From assembly GCA_022361455.1 (NCBI GenBank), contig JAKSAW010000552.1, positions 1 through 64,000 on the forward strand: DNA of 64,000 bases, read 5' to 3'. Below are positions 28,591 to 37,889 of this stretch, one piece after another. The notes under the pieces are model-generated. The model ran no database searches. It saw nothing but the letters and a program-made list of their open reading frames with translations, and was not told the DNA's origin. The translations under genes were made by a program, and so were the position numbers. The first letter of the stretch is position 1. The number at the start of each line of letters is the position of its first letter. The stretch is from Pseudomonadales bacterium. GTDB taxonomy: Bacteria > Pseudomonadota > Gammaproteobacteria > Pseudomonadales > Ketobacteraceae.

Positions 28591-28811
28591 GACCAGGTCT
28601 CCCATTAGTTTTATAACAGCACATATTATAGAGTTTTACGTACAATTCTAGCGGTTGTATTAGTGCCGAATTGAATGTGACATATTCACCAAAAAACCCC
28701 TTTGTCATTTTCGATCCCTCTGCAATAATTTCCCTACACATTGAGCAACACACAATGTTCACAACTAACAACACAACAACTTATACACAACTGTACAAAG
28801 AGGAAATAACA
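28591..28811. promoter_or_regulatory. Divergent vgrG/hcp control region
   Basis: These 221 bases hold the promoters for the vgrG cargo operon (minus) and hcp (plus). A near-perfect 17-base palindrome, TGAATGTGACATATTCA, lies at 28672-28688, and ACATTG with a 9-base spacer then CAATGT lies at 28738-28758. The hcp leader is A/C-rich and ends with AGAGGA eight bases before the ATG. No consensus sigma-54 site was found. Confidence 0.5.
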
Positions 28812-29294
28812 ATGCCAGTATTTATGGAATTTGAAGGTATCGAAGGTAACGTAACAATGGAAGGCTACGAGAAGCAAATCGAGCTTCATAGCTTCAGCTG
28901 GGGTGTAGGCCGCGGTATCTCCATGATCACAGGTCGCACTGCAAACCGCGAAGTATCTAGCCCAAGCATCAGCGAAGTAACTGTTTCCAAGTCAATGGAC
29001 AAGTCTACTCCCTTGATTCTTCAAGAATCAGTAATCGGAACCAAAGGTAAGAAGGTAATCCTTCATTTAGTACGCACTGGTGGCGACACCGAAGAAGAGT
29101 ACATGACTTACACTCTTCATGACTGCCTAATCAGCAGCTACTCAGTAGGTGGCTCTGGGGATGGTGAAGCTACTGAAACTCTTTCTCTTAGCTTCACTGG
29201 TGTAGAAACTGCTTACTCTGAGTCTGGTAAAGACAACGTTAAAGGCGGTCAAGGTCGTTTCGGTTACAGCATCGAGAAAGGCAAAAAGCTTTAA
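28812..29294 (+). CDS. hcp: T6SS inner-tube protein Hcp (TssD)
   Basis: This 160-residue tube subunit is secreted in bulk. The start is the ATG at 28812, with an AGAGGA site. The longer frame from 28671 would add a meaningless leader. Family marks are MPVFMEFEGIEG at the N-terminus, HSFSWGVGRGIS, then the exposed-loop region and the closing GGQGRFGYSIEKGKKL. It is monocistronic, divergent from vgrG, and ends in a strong terminator. Confidence 0.97.
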   Translation: MPVFMEFEGIEGNVTMEGYEKQIELHSFSWGVGRGISMITGRTANREVSSPSISEVTVSKSMDKSTPLILQESVIGTKGKKVILHLVRTGGDTEEEYMTYTLHDCLISSYSVGGSGDGEATETLSLSFTGVETAYSESGKDNVKGGQGRFGYSIEKGKKL

Positions 29295-29328
29295 CCAGCA
29301 GCCAACTCTTGAAGCAAAGCAAGAAGCG

Positions 29329-29355
29329 AAAAAAGGGGCCTATGGCCCCTTTTTT
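29329..29355. terminator. Bidirectional Rho-independent terminator
   Basis: A perfect 12-base-pair stem AAAAAAGGGGCC / GGCCCCTTTTTT with a TAT loop begins 35 bases after the hcp stop. The A-run and T-run on either side make it work on both strands, so it also terminates the minus-strand tagH-to-95-residue-protein operon, which ends at 29426. Confidence 0.93.
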
Positions 29356-29425
29356 AATGCTCTGAATACTAACAATATTTAGCACCCACCACACAATTGA
29401 TAAGCCTATAAAGCCAAGTAGAATC

Positions 29426-29713
29426 TTAGGATATACGGTACAGCAAGTACCCCATAACACCAATCAGAAGAATGGAAAAGCCACCAGCCACACGCCACCA
29501 GAACAAAGCTGTATGCTGAGAATCTCGCACAGCCATTGTGTGATCGTCAGGTTTAGGCATATCAGCAGTGGATTCACCGACACTCTCGGTACAGCGCTCT
29601 AGGATCTCTCTACGTCGGCGCCTAAATTCTTCCTTGTTGAAATGACCATCTGCATAGTTTCTGGCGAGTTCCCTCACCTCAGCAGAGCATATTTGTTCTA
29701 GTTCTGGCGTCAT
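29426..29713 (-). CDS. 95-residue membrane protein downstream of pppA
   Basis: This small protein has three parts: an N-terminal helical block (about 13-41, ELARNYADGHFNKEEFRRRRREILERC, SHOCT-like in character), an acidic linker with DDHT59MAV, and one membrane segment (about 72-92). Its start overlaps the pppA stop by one base (TAATG), implying translational coupling to the phosphatase. The architecture is a miniature of the 488-residue protein at 43173. Possible roles are PppA partner or phospho-Thr target. I do not recognise a named family. Confidence 0.8.
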   Translation of the reverse strand: MTPELEQICSAEVRELARNYADGHFNKEEFRRRRREILERCTESVGESTADMPKPDDHTMAVRDSQHTALFWWRVAGGFSILLIGVMGYLLYRIS

Positions 29714-30435
29714 TAAATAACCTGTAGCGCAACCACCGTGACATTATCCCGAGCTCCGTTTTGCAACGAGTCTTCAATAAGGTCATTGGCATAGTCATGT
29801 ATTTGACTGCGGCGTAGTCGCGACAGCATCTCCTCATGGCTTAGAGCTCCGTATAGACCATCACTACAAAGAATGTAGATATCGCCTTTACGTAGCTCAC
29901 AAACGTCAGTATCTAAGTATAGTGTATCTGTGGCACCCACGGCGCGGGTAATCACGTTAGAAGCCGGGTGATTCTCTGCTTCCTCCGGCGCCAATAGCCC
30001 TCGGGCCACCATCTCATTGACCTGGCTATGGTCCTGGGATAGCTGGGTTAACTCATCATTGCGATAACGATACAGGCGGGAATCCCCTGCCCAGATACAA
30101 ACCCCTAAGTCTTCCCGAGTAATCATTACCACCACGGTGCTACCCATGGTACGACCATCGCAATGGGTGCGTGAATAGGTTCGAATCTCACGGTGCACTT
30201 CTAATAGTTTATCTTCAACAGCATCCACCAAATCGGGAATACTGCATTCTGTGTCCACTTTTTCCAAGGCTGAGGAAATCATATTGCTGGCCACTTCCCC
30301 CGCATCATGTCCGCCCATGCCGTCGGCTACGGCCCACAAACCATCCGCTGAACGCACCATTAAGGCATCTTCGTTCATGTTTCGGACAGCTCCACAATGG
30401 GTCGCCGCACTATATAGCCACACTCGTTGGGACAT
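29713..30435 (-). CDS. pppA: T6SS PP2C-type Ser/Thr phosphatase PppA
   Basis: This 240-residue metal-dependent phosphatase reverses PpkA-type phosphorylation in post-translational T6SS control. PP2C motifs are present in order: VADGMGGHDAGEVAS, GRTMGSTVVV, WAGDSRLYRYR, SDGLYG and GARDNVTVV. The metal-binding aspartates are intact. It lies four bases after tagF and overlaps the next gene by one base. Confidence 0.95.
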   Translation of the reverse strand: MSQRVWLYSAATHCGAVRNMNEDALMVRSADGLWAVADGMGGHDAGEVASNMISSALEKVDTECSIPDLVDAVEDKLLEVHREIRTYSRTHCDGRTMGSTVVVMITREDLGVCIWAGDSRLYRYRNDELTQLSQDHSQVNEMVARGLLAPEEAENHPASNVITRAVGATDTLYLDTDVCELRKGDIYILCSDGLYGALSHEEMLSRLRRSQIHDYANDLIEDSLQNGARDNVTVVALQVI

Positions 30436-30439
30436 TCAG

Positions 30440-31237
30440 CTAAATACCTTCATCTACGGGTTCTTCGTTCATGGGTGCAAAAAGCTCAGCACTATAATCA
30501 GGAATCACTGTCATTGGCGTGTTCCAATTCCAACTTTGCCACTGCCCATCCAACATCCCAGAAAAGCACTGAGGTGGGGGCAAGTGACTCGACACGGAAA
30601 AATTGGGCGCAACACGCTCAGATCCAATGCTCCACCATAAACTATAGCTCGGTAATCGCTGCTGTAGGAAACTATCCAGCAAAAAAGGGAAGCTGATCAA
30701 TGGGTTTGCTGCGGAATTGTCCAGTGGAACCATGGTCGGACGGGAAAACTCCAAGCGTTGCCCCACCGCCGCGGTACCAGAAATGCAGATATCGGAGTGC
30801 TCCATCAGCGCTTGATCGAGCGCATCCACATTAACTCCTTCCTGCAAACCACTCAAAGCAATTTCTTCGAGCGCTGCAAACCAATCCCCACCTCGCACCA
30901 TCATTTCACAGGGACTCTGCAATTCCGGAATCGGCCGCGCCAACGTTAACGGAAAATAACGGCCGACACTATCAACACTGGGCATAAGCACCCCCGCCCA
31001 AGCCTGACTATCGAGAATCCCAGGTGATAATACGAAGCGCCATAAGGGACTGGTTAGATAAATATCTAACCAATGGCCTGCGAGCTGTTCCTGCGAACTG
31101 GCAACCGCCCGTTGCAGCCAATCATCCCAACCATGCACGAACTCTCGTGATAGGCGTCGGGTGAGGAAATCCCCATGGGCTGGTAATTTGCCATACAAGC
31201 CTATGGGGGCTGATGATTCTATAGTGTTTCCGGACAT
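30440..31237 (-). CDS. tagF: T6SS-associated protein TagF (ImpM)
   Basis: This 265-residue protein is a post-translational repressor of T6SS assembly in characterised systems, where it binds the FHA protein. The N-terminal GLYGKLPAHGDFLTRRL and SPLWRFVLSPG, plus PSVDSVGRYFPLTLA, are diagnostic for the ImpM/TagF family. It overlaps the end of tssM by 19 bases. Unlike Agrobacterium, it is not fused to the phosphatase, but pppA is immediately downstream. Confidence 0.95.
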   Translation of the reverse strand: MSGNTIESSAPIGLYGKLPAHGDFLTRRLSREFVHGWDDWLQRAVASSQEQLAGHWLDIYLTSPLWRFVLSPGILDSQAWAGVLMPSVDSVGRYFPLTLARPIPELQSPCEMMVRGGDWFAALEEIALSGLQEGVNVDALDQALMEHSDICISGTAAVGQRLEFSRPTMVPLDNSAANPLISFPFLLDSFLQQRLPSYSLWWSIGSERVAPNFSVSSHLPPPQCFSGMLDGQWQSWNWNTPMTVIPDYSAELFAPMNEEPVDEGI

Positions 31238-34200
31238 CGATATTGTGAAATCGCGTTGGATTTAAAAGGATTGTTAGAACTCTTGGCAGTCACTTCCCAA
31301 GTAGACTTGCGCCCTAACGTTGAAAATGTCACATGATAAACATTAGAACGTCTAGTTGGACTGATCTGAGATTCCTGTAACAAGCGGAAGAAAGCCCATG
31401 GGCCATCGTAGTTAACCCGCTTCATAGAATCATTAAGATCCTCGAACGACATTCTAACATTAGTAGTGCCATCGCCCGGCCAAGATACCTCTTGGGAAAT
31501 CTTTGGCCCGTGAGTATAAAGCAGACGCTGCCCACCGTAACTTAACTGAAAACGCCGTACACTTGGATCCATGCGATAAGGCCTTACTTTAAAGTTAAAT
31601 CCAGGAGAAGAAGCATTCACCTTGAATAACATATCCTTAATCTGTTCTGCTTTACGCATGCTATCAATGGCTTCGGGTGTGATATATAAGCCCCGCCCAT
31701 CCAAAGATTTTACCCGCCAGCTTTCGCCCACATCTACGAAGGGTGTGACATAGGTCTGCACAAATTTATCGTGTACACCTTCAGGCTTGAAATACTCAGC
31801 AAAATCAAACAAAGCAAGCTCATCAACCGCATTTTTATAAACCGGATACCGACCTTGAAGATCTGACGAAAACTTACGCAGTACTTCGTTTTGCCACTGC
31901 GCATTAAGAAACGCTTTAGCATTGCCCAATACTGCACGCCAAGTTTGATCAGCCACACTCAGATACCAGCGCCGCACAGGATCTGGCAAGCTACTAGCTT
32001 CTATACGTAACGCCTTAATAACATCATCGCCGCTAGCCAATAAGCGTGCTTTAGCGGCATTAAAGGCTGCTTCCGTTGAATCCGGTGCAAGAATAATATT
32101 GTTAACATAGGCTTGAACATTACGCATATTTTCTAAGGAACGAGAAATGCGCGAACCGCCATCATTTTCTCGACTCAGCAAATTGAGCTCGCGAAAGTGC
32201 TTATCGACACGATTGCCTTTAAAAATAGCGGGGCCAGTTTCTTGATCTTCACCACCAAGGAACTTGGTTAACGCGCCAGCCTTTTTAGCAGCACTGGCAG
32301 GAATTTGAGGCGTCAGTGATGTGTTCTCTGAAGTCACCTTTAATACTGCTAACAATGGTGAATAAACAGGATCCGCAAGCAACGCTAAAATACGGCGGCT
32401 TTGCTCAAGATTGCCAAAGTTATTGACCTTCATGCCATCTAGAAAACGGCGCCAACGATCCGTGTATTCTGCCATATACAAGCTTTGAATCTGTTTGCTG
32501 ATCTTACCGATTTCATTGTCGTTATAAACTGATTCGTCTTCCTCTCCCATAATCCAGCGATCCGCAAACATGCTGCGAATAACGTCAGAATCCTCGGAAA
32601 GATCAACAGACTTGTAACCTTCTTTGGTGAACAAAAATGGCATGCTAAATAAGTGTGCATTATTCTTGTTGGCAAATACCGTGCGAGTGCTTTCGCCTAA
32701 CACCCCGCGAAGATCCACTTTGGTAGAAAACTTAGGCTCGTTCTTGATTCGATTGTAAATCCGCTTAGCCACTGGAACCCGCTTGAGCTCAGAACGACTC
32801 TTAGCTAATGCAGATTTATCAAGTTTCTGCGCACTGAACCCAAAGGAGAGCAATGAAGAAAAGTGCTGCCCTAACGCTTCTTGAACTTCTGTTTGACCTC
32901 GATAGAGATTTTCCCAATCGTTGAGCATCCAGTCCTTCAGCGCCTCTTTATTTAAACGTTGCGGGTCACCCATCATCAAATACACCAACAGGGTATTGTG
33001 AAGACCAGGATCCTTGTAGCTGGCTTTCTTCAACGCATCAGCCACTCGGGCACTTAAACGCGGTAGTAATAGACGCTCCAACTCGTGTTTGTAAGCAGCC
33101 TTAGCTTCAGTCTCCACACGCGCATCATAGAGCCCTAATCCAGCCAACCAAGGCAAACTCTCCTGATCAAAGATCTCGCTGGCTTGTCTTAACTCTTGCA
33201 GTGCCGGTAACACGTTTCGTAAATCTCGATCATAAGGCTGAATAGGCGCCACCAATTCTCGGTAACGCTCCTGATGCTGAGCAACTTGATCTAAATAAGA
33301 TTGATTACGAGAATAAGCTGCAGCCCACACCACAACACTTCCAATAAACAGCAACACAAATGCGGCATAAGCGCCTCGACGAGCCCATTTCAGCATTAAT
33401 TCATATTGGCGATTAGCACCTACGAGTTCCGCTTCGGGGAATACAATATTTCTGAAGAGGCGATGAATAAAGTAACTCTTACCTTGCCCTGGCGTCATTT
33501 GAATCGCAGATGGAGGTAAACCAAAGCTGGACGCCACTGATGACATCATACGATCAATAGGCGTGCCTTCTTGAGTACCACTTGAAAAATACAAGCCACG
33601 AAGAAAAGGCTGCTCTTGGAATCGATTAGGGGCAAAAGTCTGTTTTAGAAAACTACTTAACGCACCTTTAATGGACTCAAACTGATTGGGAAAATTTACT
33701 ACTGCGGCACGTGCTTTAGGATCGTGCTCCCGCTGGACTTGATCTAATACACGCTGATGAAGGCGGTTCAACAAATCAGCATATTTCTGATCGAATAGTT
33801 TATCGTCGAAAGCAAAGCCTTTGTGTGCATCTTCTGGCATGGGGAAAGTCATACCCCAAACTTGCTCACGCTGTTCCAAGGTTAGCTCTTCAAAAAACTC
33901 GCTAAAGCCCGCTAATAAGTCGCACTTGGTGAACATGACATAGATAGGAAAATTGATCCCTAGCTTTTCTACTAACTCATCGATTCGCGCGCGAATGGTG
34001 CGTGCGTGGTAAGTTCGTTCATCGGCAGTTTGGGTCATCAAGTCCTGAATACTAATCGCGATGATTGCACCATTAATAGGACGGCGTTTGCGATGTTTAA
34101 GCAGTAACTCAAGGAAACCCGTCCATGCGTTGCTGTCAGCAACTTTATGAGAATCTTGGGTGGTATAACGACCAGCGGTATCAAGCAGCACCGCATCATT

Positions 34201-34746
34201 GGTGAACCACCAATCGCAGTTGCGCGTACCACCAATACCGCGTACTGATCCCATACCCATTTGATCTGCTAACGGGAATTCCAAACCGGAATTAACTAAG
34301 GCAGTGGTTTTACCCGAACCCGGCGGGCCAATGATGATGTACCAAGGCAACTGATAAAGTGCTTTTGCACCACTCGCTCCTTGCTGAAAGTGTGTGCGTC
34401 TTAAAACGGAAATAGCATCGTTAAAACGCTTTTGCAGCGTTTCCAATTCTTCTTGGGAATGATCCGAACTTGCAACAGGGGCCTCTGCTTCTAAGCCTTG
34501 CACCTCTTGTAATAACTTGGCAGTTCGCTGGCGATTCTGGTATTGAACGCGAAAGTTATTTAATCCCCAAATTGCCAGCAGAATGATAATGGCGACTAGT
34601 CGCGCTACCACTGATCCCAATGGCGCGACATTATCTTCACCAAATCGAATATAAGGCCCACCAAACCAAATTAATATGGCCAGGGCAATTAACCCTAAGA
34701 TGGACAAAAAACGTCGATCCGTTAAAAACGACACGACCCGATTCAT
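31219..34746 (-). CDS. tssM: T6SS membrane-complex protein TssM (IcmF)
   Basis: This 1175-residue inner-membrane protein spans the periplasm and contacts TssJ. It has two membrane segments near residues 12-33 and 46-62, a cytoplasmic NTPase-like domain with an intact Walker A GPPGSGKTT (140-148) and DTAGRY, a third membrane segment around 455-475, and a large periplasmic domain. The C-terminal block with PYRMDPSVRRFQLSYGGQ and SWPGDG is the TssJ-binding beta domain. The intact Walker motif places it with TssM proteins that can bind nucleotide. Confidence 0.96.
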   Translation of the reverse strand: MNRVVSFLTDRRFLSILGLIALAILIWFGGPYIRFGEDNVAPLGSVVARLVAIIILLAIWGLNNFRVQYQNRQRTAKLLQEVQGLEAEAPVASSDHSQEELETLQKRFNDAISVLRRTHFQQGASGAKALYQLPWYIIIGPPGSGKTTALVNSGLEFPLADQMGMGSVRGIGGTRNCDWWFTNDAVLLDTAGRYTTQDSHKVADSNAWTGFLELLLKHRKRRPINGAIIAISIQDLMTQTADERTYHARTIRARIDELVEKLGINFPIYVMFTKCDLLAGFSEFFEELTLEQREQVWGMTFPMPEDAHKGFAFDDKLFDQKYADLLNRLHQRVLDQVQREHDPKARAAVVNFPNQFESIKGALSSFLKQTFAPNRFQEQPFLRGLYFSSGTQEGTPIDRMMSSVASSFGLPPSAIQMTPGQGKSYFIHRLFRNIVFPEAELVGANRQYELMLKWARRGAYAAFVLLFIGSVVVWAAAYSRNQSYLDQVAQHQERYRELVAPIQPYDRDLRNVLPALQELRQASEIFDQESLPWLAGLGLYDARVETEAKAAYKHELERLLLPRLSARVADALKKASYKDPGLHNTLLVYLMMGDPQRLNKEALKDWMLNDWENLYRGQTEVQEALGQHFSSLLSFGFSAQKLDKSALAKSRSELKRVPVAKRIYNRIKNEPKFSTKVDLRGVLGESTRTVFANKNNAHLFSMPFLFTKEGYKSVDLSEDSDVIRSMFADRWIMGEEDESVYNDNEIGKISKQIQSLYMAEYTDRWRRFLDGMKVNNFGNLEQSRRILALLADPVYSPLLAVLKVTSENTSLTPQIPASAAKKAGALTKFLGGEDQETGPAIFKGNRVDKHFRELNLLSRENDGGSRISRSLENMRNVQAYVNNIILAPDSTEAAFNAAKARLLASGDDVIKALRIEASSLPDPVRRWYLSVADQTWRAVLGNAKAFLNAQWQNEVLRKFSSDLQGRYPVYKNAVDELALFDFAEYFKPEGVHDKFVQTYVTPFVDVGESWRVKSLDGRGLYITPEAIDSMRKAEQIKDMLFKVNASSPGFNFKVRPYRMDPSVRRFQLSYGGQRLLYTHGPKISQEVSWPGDGTTNVRMSFEDLNDSMKRVNYDGPWAFFRLLQESQISPTRRSNVYHVTFSTLGRKSTWEVTAKSSNNPFKSNAISQYRCPETL

Positions 34747-34810
34747 ATGCGGCTCCGCTTCCTATTTGGTCTCTATAGTTATTCTTTAACTTATTACTAA
34801 ATGCTGTTCG

Positions 34811-35839
34811 CTAGTTGAGGTCTTTCACATCCGAATCGGATGTTTCACTAACTTCATCTGCAGTGATTTTGCTTAATTGTTCATATAACGGCGTGGATGA
34901 ACTATAAAGCGCAAATCGAAAGCCGGAATACGTTAACAACATTACAGCCGCCACCACACTTGCAATCACCCAAATGGGAATATATTGCACCAGTGAAGAC
35001 AAACGACCTTGGGTTTGACGCCAGTCTGGGGCTAAGTCTGCTTCCGTCTGCTGACGAAAACGTCGCACGGTTTGGAATAACTCGCCTCGAATAGCATCTA
35101 GTTGATCTCTCCCCCGATCGACCACTTTATATTTGCCCTCAAAGCCAAAACTTAAAACGTAGTAAAGCAATTCCAGTACATTTAAGTTCTCTGCGGGAGC
35201 CTCTTTCATCTTGTCCAAAATCAGAAAGAACTTTTGCCCACCTGAGGTTTCATTGTGAAAAGCACTTAGTAAGGTGCGCTGTGCCCAACCACTGTTTGCT
35301 CCCCAGGGGGTACTCAGCACCGCTTCATCAATGGCAGAACATAAACAATATCGCGACGCTAACACCAACTCCGGACGATGACCTTCTTGTTTTAAGCGCG
35401 CCTCAAACTGTCGCATCTCTTGTGACACTTGATTGTAAAGGCTCTCAATATTGCTATGCGACGCAGAGTTTCTTAGGGTCACGATCAATGACAAAAGCGC
35501 ATTCGCCGCGTTAACCACCGGATTTAGGCCTTGATATACCTCGATACGTTGCGCAGGCATTTGCGGTGCGGCTGCATAGTTCCCTTGAGGTGGCACACCC
35601 GGTTGACCTGGCTGCATACCCGGCTGCGGAGGTGGTGGTGCCATCCCCGGCTGAGGCGGTGGTGGAGGCGGCGCTGATTGTGGAATCGGTGAAGGAGGTA
35701 CCTGACCTGCCCCACCTGGCGATGGAGGTACCGGTGGTGCTGGCGGTTGATTACCCGCGCCACCGCGACCACCAGGCATCGGCCTTACAGGACCCGATCC
35801 CGGCGCTTGTATGATCGTGCGATCGTCATCATTTGCCAT
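34811..35839 (-). CDS. tssL: T6SS membrane-complex protein TssL (DotU/IcmH)
   Basis: This 342-residue protein has an unusual N-terminus: MANDDDRT8IIQAPG followed by about 90 Pro/Gly/Gln-rich residues, then the DotU domain (about 110-285, including LCSAIDEAVLSTPWG and GGQKFF). A membrane segment is at about 287-310 and a short periplasmic acidic tail follows. The N-terminal acidic-Thr-Ile-Ile stretch resembles a phospho-Thr site; in Agrobacterium an N-terminal TssL Thr is phosphorylated by PpkA and read by Fha. No peptidoglycan-binding extension is present. Confidence 0.95.
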   Translation of the reverse strand: MANDDDRTIIQAPGSGPVRPMPGGRGGAGNQPPAPPVPPSPGGAGQVPPSPIPQSAPPPPPPQPGMAPPPPQPGMQPGQPGVPPQGNYAAAPQMPAQRIEVYQGLNPVVNAANALLSLIVTLRNSASHSNIESLYNQVSQEMRQFEARLKQEGHRPELVLASRYCLCSAIDEAVLSTPWGANSGWAQRTLLSAFHNETSGGQKFFLILDKMKEAPAENLNVLELLYYVLSFGFEGKYKVVDRGRDQLDAIRGELFQTVRRFRQQTEADLAPDWRQTQGRLSSLVQYIPIWVIASVVAAVMLLTYSGFRFALYSSSTPLYEQLSKITADEVSETSDSDVKDLN

Positions 35840-35841
35840 GA

Positions 35842-37176
35842 TTATTGCCTCACTGCCCAGAACTCAAGTTCGAGACCGGGGAAATCTCCGCCCACATGCA
35901 AGGCAAAACCACCGCTTTGCTGCATATCGCGCCAGAAATCACTTTTACTATCTAATTCAAAATAGGTGTAACCCGCATGGTAAGGGATTTGTCGTGGTGC
36001 TACTGGTAACGCGCGCAATCCGATACCTGGTAGTTGCGCATTAACCAACTGACGTATTTTCTCAACAGGGCCAATTTTAATTTGTGCAGGGAAACGCACG
36101 CGCAATTCTTCGTCTGGAATATCAGCTTTGACTGCAAGCACAAAAACACTGCCGGTTATCAAAGAGCGATCACTCACGGGGGACACTCTAATACCGTATT
36201 TACGCTCAGCCAATTCAAGAGGAATAGCCGTTTGCTCAAGCACCATACTCAAGCTTTGACGCAAACCTTGGAATAAAGGAGCAAAGGTTTCTTGCAAGCG
36301 ATCATGCAAATAATGCTCGAAAGAAATGGGGCGTTTATTGCGAGTGGTAAAGGTGGCCATTTCGCCAGCCATTTGCACTAACTCTGTATAGAGAGCCAGC
36401 GGATGCAAGCCTTTATGATTGGCCAAGTGGATAACCAACGGCTCCAAGCGATTAACCAACTGCAACAACATGTAATCGGCGATTTCAGCAGAGCCAGAAC
36501 GACCACTATCCGCCAGGCGAGCCGCTAGCGCCTCACCTCGGTGATGCAACAAACCTGAAAGTTCGGTAAGAAATCCTTCCAAGCGCTGTGCCGCTGTAAT
36601 ATCTAAACAGCTAATAATATATTGATCATCTAGAATGACTTGCTTGTCTTCGCGGCTTTCAACAATTCGCGCAATGCCTAAACAAGCAAAGCCAGATAAA
36701 TCTTCAGTCTCTCGTAATAGTTTCAATTGCAACTGACCGATTTGCAGCTGTTGCAGTTCACCAGCCGGATCGGTGCTATCTCTCACTTCATTATCGATCG
36801 CATTGTAACGAGCGAGTGATTGCTGCTGTGTACCAACATTCGTTTCGAGAGCACCGGATCTTTTTAGCGGCACGCCTAAATAAACCATTTCATTGTGAAT
36901 ATTTTCTGGGATCTCCAGAACAGCCGGTGTTTCATCATCCTGAGGAATATTAAACGGAGTGCCATCTGGCAATACACCAGATGCGGAAACAATCGCTATT
37001 TTGCCTTGCTTGAGCAACTCTTGATCCAAAACCAGCTGATGAAAACCCCAGCCATAGGCGTGCAACGCATTGCTACGCTGGTCAACATAGCGCTCCATGT
37101 AGCGCTCTTGTTGCTGGAAATGTTGTGGCCGCAGAAACATTCCTTCTGACCAAACCACTTTATTCAGGTGAGACAT
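35842..37176 (-). CDS. tssK: T6SS baseplate-membrane linker TssK
   Basis: This 444-residue protein connects the baseplate to the TssJLM complex. The N-terminus NKVVWSEGMFLRPQHFQQQERYMER is the family signature, and the C-terminal head contains RQIPYHAGYTYFELD. An AGGGAG site precedes the ATG. The gap to tssL is two bases. Upstream, 152 non-coding bases separate it from tssJ and contain the palindrome CTTTCTATAGAAAG (37251-37264). Confidence 0.96.
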   Translation of the reverse strand: MSHLNKVVWSEGMFLRPQHFQQQERYMERYVDQRSNALHAYGWGFHQLVLDQELLKQGKIAIVSASGVLPDGTPFNIPQDDETPAVLEIPENIHNEMVYLGVPLKRSGALETNVGTQQQSLARYNAIDNEVRDSTDPAGELQQLQIGQLQLKLLRETEDLSGFACLGIARIVESREDKQVILDDQYIISCLDITAAQRLEGFLTELSGLLHHRGEALAARLADSGRSGSAEIADYMLLQLVNRLEPLVIHLANHKGLHPLALYTELVQMAGEMATFTTRNKRPISFEHYLHDRLQETFAPLFQGLRQSLSMVLEQTAIPLELAERKYGIRVSPVSDRSLITGSVFVLAVKADIPDEELRVRFPAQIKIGPVEKIRQLVNAQLPGIGLRALPVAPRQIPYHAGYTYFELDSKSDFWRDMQQSGGFALHVGGDFPGLELEFWAVRQ

Positions 37177-37328
37177 GTAACCTAGCTCCCTTTCACCACC
37201 GGTTAATTGAGTTCGTGGGGCTTTTTCATTTTTCTTCTTTCTTGTATCGACTTTCTATAGAAAGCAATCTTTGAAAAAGCACCAACTTAAAAGTGAAAAG
37301 CACGACTGTTTTAAACTCGCGCTAGTAC

Positions 37329-37847
37329 TTACTTGGCGTTTTCTGGTTTTTCTTCATCCGCCAATTGAATGGTGGTTTTATTAACCCATACGATTTTTTT
37401 AGTTGTGCGATTTGGTTCAATGGGAAAAACTAACCGAGCCTGTGCATTCTCATATTGCACAAATTCAGCCAACAACCCAATGTAGCGAACAGTATCATCC
37501 AGTTGCAACACTTCCTCATGGTCTATACCAGGAGTTAATTCACGCAAACGGCGCTCAGCAATCAAATCACCACCAAGTCGCTCGCGGCTTTCTTGAAACA
37601 AACCAATAAAGTCCTCGGTTTGAAATTGACGTGCATCTTTTAACTCGAAAACACGGACCACCAAGGGTGATGAACGACCAGACTCATCTGGGTTGATAGT
37701 TGGCCAAACTTGAAAATTGATACGCACCTCGGTATCTAAATTTAAAACACGAGCTGTGGTGGAACACCCAGTTAATAAAAAGATCGCGAATAAACTAGCG
37801 AACAAAGATACTAGCGGCTTGCGTGCTAAAAACGTGTTCAAAACCAT
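37329..37847 (-). CDS. tssJ: T6SS outer-membrane lipoprotein TssJ
   Basis: This 172-residue lipoprotein anchors TssM to the outer membrane. The signal peptide with lipobox LLTGC ends near residue 28. The mature part has the transthyretin-like TssJ fold marks INFQVWPTINPDESGRSSPLVVRVFELKD and QFQTEDFIGLF. An AGGAG site is nine bases upstream of the ATG. It lies 42 bases after tagH. Confidence 0.92.
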   Translation of the reverse strand: MVLNTFLARKPLVSLFASLFAIFLLTGCSTTARVLNLDTEVRINFQVWPTINPDESGRSSPLVVRVFELKDARQFQTEDFIGLFQESRERLGGDLIAERRLRELTPGIDHEEVLQLDDTVRYIGLLAEFVQYENAQARLVFPIEPNRTTKKIVWVNKTTIQLADEEKPENAK

Positions 37848-37889
37848 AGGTGATAACTCCTAACTCATCCTTTGTATGCTTAAGTATGC

